Below are positions 1-10,888 of a stretch of DNA of 64,000 bases, in pieces. Numbering within the stretch: the stretch's first letter is position 1; the number at the start of each line of letters is the position of its first letter. Source of the stretch: Colias croceus (taxonomy: Eukaryota > Arthropoda > Insecta > Lepidoptera > Pieridae); NCBI RefSeq assembly GCF_905220415.1, contig NC_059555.1, positions 5,758,001-5,822,000 on the forward strand, read 5' to 3'. Below the pieces are notes generated by a model. That model was not told where the DNA came from. It saw only the letters and a program-made list of their open reading frames with translations, and made no database searches. Made by a program: the position numbers and the translations under genes.

Positions 1-166
1 TTCCTTATGACCTTATTTTTCAAAAAATAATTTACTATATACAATTTTACAGAAATACGTCGAATCACGCGTGGTCTGGTCCCTACCATGGATAAGAAAA
101 AGATGGCGCGTAACGAAAAAATGTTACAATAAATTTTTTCCAACCCCGATAAAGAAGTTTCACTTC
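1..166. mobile_element. MITE copy 1 (GAAGTGAAACTTC family), cut by window edge
   Basis: Matches 41228-41412 over its visible length, including the acgcgtggt core, the rattling aagatggcg(c/g)gtaacg segment and the terminal ATAAAGAAGTTTCACTTC. The left terminal inverted repeat is lost at the window start. Confidence 0.65.
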
Positions 167-832
167 AAAAATAAATTTATATTATTATCACAAGCGATAA
201 CCACTCGTCTATTTGAAGACGGTGTCAGCTACGCCTTGTAGTTTTGAAGTGAGCTTATTTTTTTTTGTAAAATTCATTCAACTCATTTTAAGTGAAAAAT
301 AAGTTTTAAATAAATTAATCTCCTAATCTGAAAATGTTTGTGTATGTTCATAATTCATATACACTATTATATGAATTTATTAATTAAAAATACTTACAGT
401 CGAACTATTTAAATATAAAATCTTAACAAATATAATATATATTATAAGTTAAAATGTTCTTCTTTTTTTTTGGAAGTCTTTTGATAAAAAAAAATGTTGT
501 TCATAAATTGTTTGGAACTAATCCATTATTGAAAGTTCAAGACGTCAAATAATTACAGTTGTAGTATACATACAATTACAAATTACAATGTATATGATTT
601 ATTAATGCTAATTACTTATGAATACTTAATTATTTTAATAACTTATAATACTCTGAATATTTATAAGCGACATACGCAACTAACGTAGGTACCTAGTTAA
701 TAAGTCGATTTAAAGAATAAAAATTATTAAAACCCCTATTAATAATATCTATCTACTATTAGGTATTTTGTGTTGAAATTTATAAACAGTATTTAACTAT
801 TTAGCGTAAAATAGCTGAGCAATTATTTTTTA

Positions 833-1114
833 GGCTGCGTTTCCACCAAAGATGTGCGAGGATGCGTAGCGAGGCATGTTTCTTTAAGCAACCAATAGTA
901 TCGCTTCAATTTTCTCCCCTCCTTTCTTTTCTCTGGTGGAAACGGCTTAGCGTTGCTAGATTTTTGAGCATAAAAAACAAGCGAGGGATGTGTGCGAGAA
1001 ACGTGTGCGGGGAAATATAGTTCTATAAGTTAACAATGGAAGACATTCCACAGTTGCGAACAACACATCCTCGCACCACGCATTTCCACGCACATCACTG
1101 GTGGAAACGCAGCC
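833..1114. mobile_element. MITE with GGCTGCGTTTCCACCA inverted ends, TTA duplication
   Basis: Starts GGCTGCGTTTCCACCA and ends with its near-exact reverse complement (TGGTGGAAACGCAGCC). It is flanked by TTA at 830-832 and 1115-1117. A 3-bp TWA/TTA target duplication with GG-starting ends fits PIF/Harbinger-type non-autonomous elements. 282 bp, no coding capacity. Lies in intron 2 of gene A or just downstream of it. Confidence 0.75.
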
Positions 1115-1439
1115 TTATAGTACGCGTGTAAAGCCTCGGACGGAAAGTAGACAGTGTAAATAATAATTATTAGCTATGGTAACATAGTCATATAATCATG
1201 TTGTAATGAGAATTCACTACGACTATAATTACCTTAAACATTGCATAATCAAACAATTACCTACCATGACACTACATTGTAACTTGATTAGAATTGTAAT
1301 GAATCCATAAATATAAGTTTTATAAAAACTAGCTCCATCCTTCTTATAAAGTAGCCTCATAATAAATCTGGACTTGAATAAATAACTGACGACATTCCAT
1401 TCAATCGTTTAAGTTTAACAGTATCCTTATTATCCACAA

Positions 1440-1530
1440 TCATCATTATCATCATCATCAGCCCATATATTATGTATATTATGTTACATATGGATATAGC
1501 TGCCTCCTATGAGGATACAGGCCAAATTAA
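1440..1530 (+). repeat. Lepidopteran LINE-tail-like fragment (CATCATCATCAGCCCAT)
   Basis: Contains the run ATCATCATCATCAGCCCATAT followed by CTGCCTCCTATGAGG and ACAGGCC, a degraded form of a very common lepidopteran interspersed repeat. A second degraded copy is at 56318-56395. Confidence 0.45.
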
Positions 1531-1864
1531 TTATGATCATCGACTATAACTGTAATATTATAGTCGATGGATTCAATCAAAATCTGTGTCATACTATTTC
1601 AATACTGCATTATTCCGTAACGCCGTACAAAAATCATGGAGACAAGGGGAAAAATTACCTGTATACTTTCGAATTCTATCTGCACTCGGGTGGACAGCTT
1701 ACAAGTGACAGCTTAGTGCTGAATCTTATTATTTTATGGTCTTATATCACTCTAGATAAGTCACCTGATGGTTCAAATTACCCATAAATTTTTTAACATG
1801 GGCAATATTTATAAAGCATTTGAAGGCTATAAAACTAAAAATATCATATTTTAATTGACTATAC

Positions 1865-4800
1865 CCAGAATCCACAAGGTTAGCGAAGTCCTTCTCCAAG
1901 TCAGTAACGCCAAAAAACTGCGGCATCAGAGTCCTCATGGTACACGCTGTGTCGATTTGCTTCTTCGCTCGTTCTACAGAGCCCTTTGACGTCACGATAG
2001 TGGTCTCCACAAAATGATCAGCTGGAATGAAAGGAATGCAATTCATTGAATAGATAATTATTTTTTGACAAAAGAATAAACCAACTTTAAATTATCAGAA
2101 CTAAACAAAATTTAAACAGTAGCACTGGGAGACACCAGCTCTTAAATAAATAAAAAGAAATATCAAAATCCGTTCACCCAATTTAAAGTTAACAAAAAAA
2201 AAACTGTCGAATTGAGAACCTCCTATTTTCTTGAAGTTGGTTGACAAAGAAAAATAAATATGCCCAAAACTTCCAATAATAATGGCCATGGGTAAATACA
2301 ATTACGTTTTCTTTACATTTTTTTTTTGTAATTCATTTGGCAACCTACAAGTAATCATGTTTTTCTCCATTACATTGTATTATTATCTTTGTATGATAAT
2401 AATAATTATGATATTAACAAAAACAGTTAGGTATGACATGGTATTGTGTTAGTTACATTCAATAGTTATGATAATCCGATTGCAATTTAACGATTATTAT
2501 AATAATTGTAATCACATTTTTCTGTTTTTTTCCAAGATTGTCTTGGTATTTCATTCCGTAATTATGTCGTCTTTGAAAAAACAACATTGTAAATTGTCCT
2601 CCAACTATGTACTGACATGTCATTAGGGTTTTGACCATAATTCTTATTTTCCGTAATAAAAACGTGCTATGATTACTTTTATTATTTTATTATTGTGAAG
2701 AGCATGGCAATTTAAATATACTTCCTTTTATGATAAATGTAAAGGAAATAATCAAAAACTTTTTAGAGGTACCTACGGAAAATACCTTGTTTCTACAGAA
2801 AAGCGGACGACTAGGTACTACTTCATTCAATTTAAAAACAAATTATTTTTGTCAACAATTTTTAACAACAGATTTTTCATCTAGAGTACTTTTTTTGTTG
2901 GTCGGTACGTGCACAATTCCTAATACATCTATGAGTAGGAAACCATATTTTGTAAGGATCATGGCAAGGTTAATAATTATCAGAATCATAATCAATCATA
3001 ATAAAACCTACAATCTATAAAAAAATTATAATTGTACGATAAAATTTGATATTTCTATTCTTATATTCTCCATTACAAGGATTGTTTCCGGTAATACTAA
3101 AATTCCTTTGCGTTTGCGTTGTACACTTAGTGCCCTTACGCACTAGCGGTTAACCGCTAGTGCGTGGGCACTTAAAATCATAGCCCAATTCTCGAAAATT
3201 ATGAAACAAATTTGAACGTAATTATTCAGTTTGATTTTAATGGTCTAATTTGAAAAAAACTCGTCTCTCATAATCCTTAACAGGATGTATAAATTTTAAG
3301 ATTGTTCTAGTATAGTTTATAACAGTATGCCAAACTATGTAATGTCCTCTTGGTTAAGGTTAATATTTATTCTTTATTCTAACACTGTCAAGGTGACTAA
3401 GATAATATTAAGCAATGTCTAATACTACTTTGGTAATTAAGACAGTTTTTTTGCAACATGAACATTGAACATTTCAAAAATTATAATAATTAAATTATAA
3501 CAAAGAAACAATAGCACGTTTTCCAAAAAATTAAAAAAACAGAAATTTATGTCTTTTTGTATATTAATTGTCTGTATTATTTTTCTTTATTATAATCGTA
3601 AATATTAATTTGAACCTACCAATATTAAACAAATTCCTATTATTTTTAATGACGTGTTTTAAATTTCCACGAAATAGAAGCTAGATATTATAAGATTGAC
3701 ATTTTTCGACAAGGAAAACCCTCGAAGGCCTTACGCATGATTCTTCAAAGCTCGATCTTAATCATTTCTGTTTTAACATAAAACTCACATAAAATCATAT
3801 ACCTATATCGACTTTCAAAAATGACGACAGCTGTTTACGTATAAGTATTTTTTTTTTTTCAAATAATATATCTCAAGTAATTGTTTGGGTTTTGAACCTA
3901 AGTTCAAAAATGTTAATGGATGCTTTGGCCTTGAAATGTCAAATATCAAAAAAGGGGGAAAAAAATTGGCTAATACCTCATAGAATGCGTTCACGATGTG
4001 GTTCAAGGATTGGCAAATATAATATATTGTATCAGTGATATATTGTCACGTGTATTGTAATGAATTGCGTTTATATAATACTAAAAGCGATTTTCGAGCG
4101 CTCTATCTAAACTCAAACTCAAACATTTCCATTTTTGACGCATCAATTTTGACGAGAGCATTTAATCTATAAAGTTAGAGAAATTGATTATTTGTTTAAT
4201 TGAATGTGCTATTCTCATAAATAGCATAATATATTTTTATACTGTGCTAAGAAATAATATGATAGGAGCAAAGCCATACGTGAATCGCAGGCAAATATAA
4301 GTAATGTATATATTTTTTGGAGATTTGGACAGTAGAAGAAAATAGTATTATGCTAATTAACCTCAATCCTAATTATTGAACCAGTCTGAATATAGCCCAA
4401 AAAGGATGATAAAAATTTGTAATTTCTGACCGGTTCTTTTATTTTTCGTTTAGATCATAGAACCATCTTTTTAATCAGAGTGTACGAATATGAACTGATT
4501 GTCCTTATAAAAATGATGACTCAAATGCTCAAACATGCTTTAAAAGCCTTGATTTATATGGTTCTGTTGCTTATATAGTTTTAATTGACAACTTTGATCT
4601 GCGTAATTAAAATATTACAGTCATCGATCTTATTTCAAATTTTAAGCTCATTGCAAGAATTTATAAAATCGTAAAGAAAGCATTCACTTTATGATGGTCT
4701 AACATAAAACGTTACGAAATTAATTTTAATTATGAAACAATTTTCGTTAATAATTAAGATTTAGTTGTTGCATTCTTGCATAATACATTTAATTACAACG

Positions 4801-7577
4801 GATTGGTCTACAAAAATAATTATAGCCTCTGTTATTACCTAGACTCTTCTAGTCGATATTTTATCATTTTGTACATGAAAATACGCTTAGTTTAGCACTC
4901 TTTTATTCTATCTGGGTTAAGGTTGCTAATAACTTGTTAGGTTGCAAAATTAAATTAAATTTTATTCGTATAAAATATTATAGCATAATATTTGAAACGA
5001 ATGTGACTCAAGCATCGGGGAGGTTATCGAAGCAATTGAGAATTTATAAAATACATTCATTATAAGTAACTAGTCGTAAGAGCAATTTATTTATTTCGTT
5101 AGGACGATTCCACAATAATTTATGATCACAAATAAGGATGTCTATAGATTTTTCTAGTAAATAATTTTGACCAATTGTTTTAAAGCTTCTGGTAAATAAT
5201 AATTATTATACTATGAACATCCAGACGTCATAATCTGATATTACGTTAGATGCTTGGATAGATGTTGTTATACATGACCTGAATTTATTCCAGTATGTAA
5301 AATAAGATCGTTATTCATTTCCATTGATTTCTTTTTACAAGGTGCTTTGGATTCACACTAATTAATCCAATTATTAAAAAGTTATTCAAAATATTATTAA
5401 CCTCTTATCTAGTTATTGTAGCTTAGTTAAATTTACGAACTTAATGAACTACTTACTAATCTTTTATTTAAAATTAAAATATTGAACTTTTTAAGCTTGA
5501 TCTCCAATGATAATTGGTCATAAATCTCATTGTTAATTAACTACTTACTAATCATTTATTTAAAATAAAAATATTGAACTTTTTAAGCTTGATCTCCAAT
5601 GATAATTGGTCATAAATCTCATTGTTTCTTTTGTTGGAAATAAACAATGATTTTGAACCAACTTGCCTGTAATGGATCTGTAAAAAAATTACAATACGTG
5701 TCGTCGTGATCACATCCTGTCCTTGAGAAATAATAGTAGTATTATATCATATTTAAAAGCAAACAATGAAACAGAATGAGTGAATAATTGCCTTAACACC
5801 TGTGCTGTGTATAGGGTTCTCTAATAAAATGAGTTATAACCGTAGCCTCAAACAAACACTTATTTATTCAATTATGCCCTTTTCCCATTACGATACTTCT
5901 AGAATACGATACTCGAGTAGAATACTAGTTAGATATTTGCTCACTACCCGATGCTCGCATATTATGCGAATGAAAAATGACTAAATTCATCATTATTATG
6001 CCTCGTTTTTGTGGATGGACGTTATGTCGAGCGATTCCAGTGACGAAGAAGCTCGACTTCTACTGGAAGCACTTTTGAATCGTCATAACATAGTTTTAAC
6101 AATTCACCACCGATTCAGAAAGCACATCTATGGAGAAGAACCGGCAATAAACTCCATAGTTGTTCTTTTAAAATCGTGTACCGTAAAATAGTTTTAAGTA
6201 ATTTAGAAATTTGTATCACACATTGAAGCCTTTCGTCTAGAACCTGTTTTATAATCAAGCCTATATATATGGCATTTGTTTTATTTATTGAGAATTCCTA
6301 TAATATGGGTGGAAAAGCAAAAGTATCGAAGATATGATATAAATATAGAACATATCATAACACAATTTAACCTACAATATATCTTTCTGTTAAATGATGA
6401 GGATTAATTGATAGGTACTGGGCTTTAAATCTATACCAATATTATAAAGCTGAGGTTAGAGTTTGTTTCTTTGAACGCGCTAATCTCGGGAACTACTGGT
6501 CCGATTTGAAAAATTCTGTCGGTGTTAAACAGCCCATTTATCGAGGAAGGTTATAGGCTATATATCACGCTACGACTAACAGGAGTGGAGCCACGGGGGT
6601 GAAACCGCGCGGAGCATCTAGTCCGAAATATACCTACATATCGCCTAAGAGTTTAAGAAATGTGTTAGAAGAAATTTCAAAAAAGGTATAGACATACGTA
6701 AATTTCACATTATTATTTTAGTACCAAAGTGACGAAATCTTAACCACCATTTATTCTGAGCTCATAGTAATTCATCATTTTCTTACAATATCTCCAGAAC
6801 CCACCAAATCAGATTTTACTAGGTATATCCTAGTGATCGTATGTTTATAGATTAAGTAAATTTGTTTAAACCAAAATTTTAATTTTTAAGGATCAGTAGT
6901 TAAATAACTTTTCCAAGTAAATTTTCAAAAATAAACAAGCTTTGAGTACGTATCAATTACGAAGTACGAACCCTTTTAGTGCGTGCTATCAAATGCCCAC
7001 TTGACAAAGTATTTAGACTAATTACAGTAATTGCTGATTGAATTTTTTTTTTAATTATAGTGACGAGAATTAAATGCTCAATTATTACTAGACTTATTGT
7101 AACAATACGAACGTCAATAGTGTCATTAAATCAAGTATTTTTCATGGAGAATAGGCACCTAATTAAATAGTTATGAATTAGTCACTTTTATGAATTACTG
7201 TAAAAATGTAATAATTGAACAACATATTTAAATATGAGTGTGTTTTTACTTGCTTTCGACGAAAACATTAAAATTTTTTTGAAGGATAATGTCACCCTAG
7301 AATTCATTCAAAATAACCGTCTCAATATAAAAAATAAATTCCCAATTCCTAATTTTGAAATACTTCGGTGTGTACATTTAAATTAAATATTAAAAATTAA
7401 TTAAAAAAACTCACTAAAATCCTTTTTTCTCAAGTGCGGTTGCTGCTGAATCCATTCCTTTAAAATATTAACGGCCTGTTTCATCTCTCCCGGCTTATCC
7501 ATATTAATTTCTTTCCTAACAACTTCCAGAGTATCTGGGTTTACTTTTAATATTTTATCCTGCGGTATGAAATCCAT
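1865..7577 (-). CDS. CRAL-TRIO domain lipid-carrier gene A, 5' part only
   Basis: Two exons are visible: exon 1 at 7415-7577 (163 nt, ATG at 7577-7575) and exon 2 at 1865-2021 (157 nt). Exon 1 encodes MDFIPQDKILK..., a charged helical N-terminus with EWIQQQPHLRKKDF at its end, ending at a GTGAGT donor (phase 1). Exon 2 follows an AG acceptor and encodes residues with the family motif SKGSVERAKKQID followed by RTLMPQFFG, then a GTATAG donor (phase 2). Both match the same exons in genes B-E in length and phase. These two exons form the CRAL-TRIO N-terminal helical domain; the lipid-binding domain (exons 3-6) must lie left of base 1865 and I see none of it up to the window edge, so intron 2 exceeds 1.8 kb. 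Intron 1 is 5.4 kb. Family function is transfer of small lipophilic molecules in the cytosol; the ligand is unknown. Whether the gene is intact cannot be judged here. Confidence 0.85.
3129..3172. repeat. 44-nt near-perfect palindrome
   Basis: AGTGCCC..ACGCACTAGCGG meets its reverse complement at a central GGTTAACC; the two arms differ only by two extra T in the left arm. Unusually GC-rich for this intron; probably a solo-end or collapsed remnant of a MITE. Confidence 0.6.
5447..5626. repeat. Two-copy tandem duplication, period 92 bp
   Basis: AACTACTTACTAATC...CATAAATCTCATTGTT occurs twice back to back, starting at 5447 and 5539, with only a few differences. A recent local duplication; no coding capacity. 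Confidence 0.85.
6009..6191. repeat. Repeat fragment with short ORF, related to 30505-30615
   Basis: The stretch CACCGATTCAGAAAGCACATC..GGAGAAGAACCGGC..AAACTCCATAGTTG matches, in reverse complement, 30505-30615. The plus-strand frame reads an acidic start (SSDSSDEEARLLLEALLNR) and ends after 60 codons. I do not recognise the family; the acidic, leucine-rich start could be the N-terminus of a transposase, but this is only a guess. Confidence 0.4.
6430..6621 (+). mobile_element. Non-autonomous Helitron, AAGCTGA/GCGCGGAGCA type
   Basis: Begins TCTATACCAATATTATAAAG after an A and ends ACCGCGCGGAGCATCTAG before a T, i.e. inserted between A and T with 5' TC and 3' CTAG, the Helitron rule. 192 bp. 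Sister copies at 15400, 25424, 25568, 32238, 45903 and 51990. Confidence 0.75.
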
Positions 7578-7675
7578 TGTAGAAAATAGTACTTATTTAT
7601 TATATATTATTATTCAGAGCGTCTACGAATCAACCTCTTAGATGTAAGATCAGCCGCAGATTGCGTTTACTGCTT

Positions 7676-7707
7676 TTGACAGTCGGTTGGTGGCTTAGAA
7701 TATTATA
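7676..7707 (-). promoter_or_regulatory. Possible core promoter of gene A (TATA-like plus TCA initiator)
   Basis: On the minus strand TATAATA starts at 7707 and a TGTCA initiator-like site has its A at 7677, 30 nt away, about 100 nt before the ATG. An AGCAGT site a few bases further on is an alternative start. In AT-rich DNA TATA-like words are common, so the spacing is the only real support. Confidence 0.4.
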
Positions 7708-8399
7708 TTAATGAGCTTTAGCATGGCTACTCTCTTGTATTATTGACCGTGAATAATTATGTACACTCATGACAAAAAATATAAATAAGAAACTAGGGGC
7801 CAAAGCAACACGTACTGTCACTTTTAAATCAAATTTGATATCGTTATCTAGAGATTATAATAATTATTAAAACCCTCAAATAGTTGACAAACGAATATTA
7901 ACATTTTAAAAATATTTTTTTAATCTGTTTATTTTGTGCCAGTTTTCGAATTTCAAACTTATTTGTTTATAATCTAAGGAGATCTTATTGTGTACATAAA
8001 AAGGAATATACATAATAAAAAGTGTTACATAATTATGTATAAGAAATATTTATGTGCTTATGATATTATGGTGACTTATAAATAATAAATATTATTACTA
8101 TTACAGACCAAATAATTATACTCTACCAAAATAATCGTTCGTGAAATAATTAAGATTTAATTTTTTTAGATTTTAATTAAAAAATTAAAATAAAATGGGA
8201 ATATTTTTTTGAAAGAAAGAAATATTTTTTGATCGTATGGGGAAATTGTTTGAGCCAAAATCATTTTTTACTGCGTGTAACTCAGAAACTTTACGGAAAA
8301 AATGATTTAGGTACAACTTGTAGATAATTTTATGGCCTTTCAACTTTTCCTTGAAAGTTTTTCTCTAACATGTACTGTTTTTGAGATTTAAGGGAAAAA

Positions 8400-8640
8400 T
8401 GAAAAAAAAATGGACCTTTTCCCCCCTCCCCCCACTCCGGGGCTCCTCCTAGTATTCCGGGGTTTTAGTATGTTTATTACCTAGGGACTCTTGACATGTT
8501 TCCGAAGAAACATCTAACGTTACTAACTCACGCACTCTGGACCCCCCTTGGAGGGACTCATTCAATGGACTATTTGCAGTATTTAATTTCCAAATATAAT
8601 GTGTCAGTTTTTTTGATGGAGTCCTACTTAGGCTCATAGA
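8400..8640. other. GC-rich unrecognised block
   Basis: A pyrimidine run (CCTTTTCCCCCCTCCCCCCA) then CTCCGGGGCTCCTCC and a stretch of balanced base composition, standing out sharply from the AT-rich surroundings. The preceding 8220-8400 resembles the body of an old interspersed repeat. A 62-codon minus frame has no recognisable motif. Confidence 0.35.
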
Positions 8641-8771
8641 TTTTGAAAAAAAAATATGGATAAAGACTTACAATTAATGCTTATTTTTGTTACTTACTTT
8701 CAAATGTTGTGAAATACCTCCGTATTAGGTGCTTTTACCTTAATCTTTGCTCAAGCGATATTGGTCTATAG

Positions 8772-8953
8772 TCTATACTAATATTAAAAAAGGTTTGTAA
8801 TTATGTATATATGTATGTATGGTTTTTACGCATAAACTACTGGACCGATTTTGATGAAATTTGGCACAGACAATCTTTAGACCCTGAGAAAGAAAATAGG
8901 CTACCTTTTGTTGCGAAATATGTACCACGGGCGAAGCCGGAGCTGACCACTAG
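8772..8953 (+). mobile_element. Non-autonomous Helitron, GGGCGAAGCC/CCACTAG type
   Basis: Starts TCTATACTAATATTAAAAA, contains ACTGGACCGATTTTGATGAAATTTGGCAC, and ends GGGCGAAGCCGGAGCTGACCACTAG before T. Same family as 38797-38980 and 42763-42931 at the 3' end. Confidence 0.7.
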
Positions 8954-9271
8954 TTGTTTATATGTACGTTATACGTACGTTCTCAGAATAATAAATAATC
9001 TTTTATTATTCGTTTGCTTCTTGCTTATAATCTTACCATTTTGAAAAAAATCCTCATTAGGGAAACTTTACAATGAATATGAATATATACATAATAAGAA
9101 AAATATGATTAGTTATGGTATGGATTTGATTTATTAGAATAAGATAAATCTTGAGCTAAATAGAAAACCAAATTGATGAAAGACACACAGAATTGAATGA
9201 AACTCAAAATCAAAAACCTTTGCAACCTTTAGCTCTCTGAATACGAATATCTTAATCTTAATATATATAAA

Positions 9272-9461
9272 TCTCGTGTCACAATGTTTGTCCTCAATGG
9301 ACTCATAAACCACTTAACCGATTATAATAAAATTCACACACCATGTGCAGTTTGATCCAACTTGAGAGATAGGATAGGTTTTATCCCGGAAATCCCACGG
9401 GAAAGGGAACTATGCGGGGTTTTGTATGAAAACGCGGGCGAAGCCGCGGGCGGAAAGCTAG
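9272..9461 (+). mobile_element. Lep1-like non-autonomous Helitron (TCTCGTGTCACAATG 5' end)
   Basis: Starts TCTCGTGTCACAATGTTTG after an A and ends CGGGCGAAGCCGCGGGCGGAAAGCTAG before T. The 3' hairpin (CGGGCGAAGCCGCGGGCG) is that of the Lep1-like copies, but the 5' body is different. Confidence 0.75.
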
Positions 9462-10677
9462 TTAATTGATAAAATAAAAATAAATAATAAAGTTTGATAA
9501 ACTACAGCAGCTTTTGAAGTTCACTCGAAAAAGGCTGAGGGAGGAGGCACGTTTTTAACTGTATCATACAAAATGTCATGTTATAATGAGGTTTAAATTA
9601 TTCATTTGTTTAAAAACATTTTATATTTATTGACCTTGTTATTGACCTAGATAATTAAGGAGTGCTTCAACTTCGAATCTGCTTTATGTCTGTTTTTGCC
9701 TAACTCGAATATAACTAAAACTTTACCATAATCATACGAATGCATATTGCATAATGATTTTTTTTTACTTTAGAATCTTGTGATAACGTGAATAATGTGA
9801 TGTCAAAGTTTTGAACCTTTTACCAGTTTTATCTTATAAAATATCATCTAATTACTTGTCGTACTCGATAAAGGGAAAGTATCAAACACCTAACTCGTTC
9901 ATTTTCCTATAGTCAGGTGACAGTTTTAAAACTTTTTTTTAGAAGAACTTTCAAATAATAATTAAAATAAATAGAACTATCCTATTTGTTGAAATTTATA
10001 TAGATTTGTTCAATAGTATGAGTTATTATAATATCTTTGAATTATATACTTATGTGCAAATTTCTCATTTTTTAACCATCTTATTATAATAAAAACGTAA
10101 TACTTACAGATGATATGAATACAAATAAAACTACATAATAATTTTATTAAAAAAGGGTAAAAAAGAAAGATGATTTTAAGCAGATATAACTTTATTTATA
10201 TACATAATTGTGTTTTTCTTGATGTTTTTAAACACAGTAACTTATTTATTGAATTAAATACTAAATGACATTACCAATATTGAAAAATAAGACGAATTTA
10301 TGTTAATTGTATCAGTTCTAACATTGCAATTAATTTAATATAATAATATACAAACCCTCCATCCATTATTATCAACAGAAAATACCAATTAACTGCAAAT
10401 GTATGCAAATAACATAACCTATTCTATGTTTTTATTTAAATTATCATTATCCTTAATCATATTTAAAATAAAAATAAAGGAAATAATAAACAATAGATAA
10501 TATTTCAATTTGAAGAAAAACTAAACACAAATTAAACCAAATTTCCACCTTCACGCACTGAAGGTTTCGTGTTAAATAATATATATTTTTTACATTTTTC
10601 CAAGCTATACAAATCAAATTTATAAAAACGTGAAAATTATAAGTATCATATTATAATATTATCAAACAAAATTGTTA

Positions 10678-10860
10678 TCCGTCCCATGTGCCTGTTGGCT
10701 GTTTGTCTGTCTATTCATGATAATCTCAAGAACTGTACTGCACCTATGGATTAATAGATAGCGTGTTTATCAATGAAGATTATAATATTGTTATACATTA
10801 ATTTTAGTATAATTTTCTAAGTTATTGACGACGGGAGCAAAGTCGCGGGTGGAATGCTAG
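10678..10860 (+). mobile_element. Degenerate Lep1-like Helitron just downstream of gene B
   Basis: Has GTTTGTCTGTCTATTC near the start and ends GAGCAAAGTCGCGGGTGGAATGCTAG. The end is 28 nt from the gene B stop codon, so it may supply that gene's 3' UTR. Confidence 0.45.
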
Positions 10861-10888
10861 GGCACAATAAAATATAAGAGATAAAATT

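Larger units (their letters stand above)
2022..7414. other. Intron 1 of gene A (5.4 kb)
   Basis: AT-rich intron. Recognisable content: a 44-nt palindrome near 3150, a 92-bp-period tandem duplication at 5447-5626, a repeat fragment with a short ORF near 6010-6190, and one Helitron at 6430-6621. The rest (2050-3120, 3180-5440, 6630-7410) shows no gene or repeat that I recognise. Confidence 0.6.
7578..10888. other. Intergenic, gene A start to gene B stop
   Basis: Holds the presumed promoter of gene A, a C/G-rich unrecognised block near 8400-8640, and three Helitron copies (8772, 9272, 10678). No gene is recognised in 9470-10670, which is plain AT-rich sequence. Confidence 0.6.

Noticed and set aside
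1509..1787. 92-codon plus-strand open frame
   Set aside because: No recognisable domain, begins in a LINE-tail repeat and runs antisense near the end of exon 2 of gene A; chance frame.
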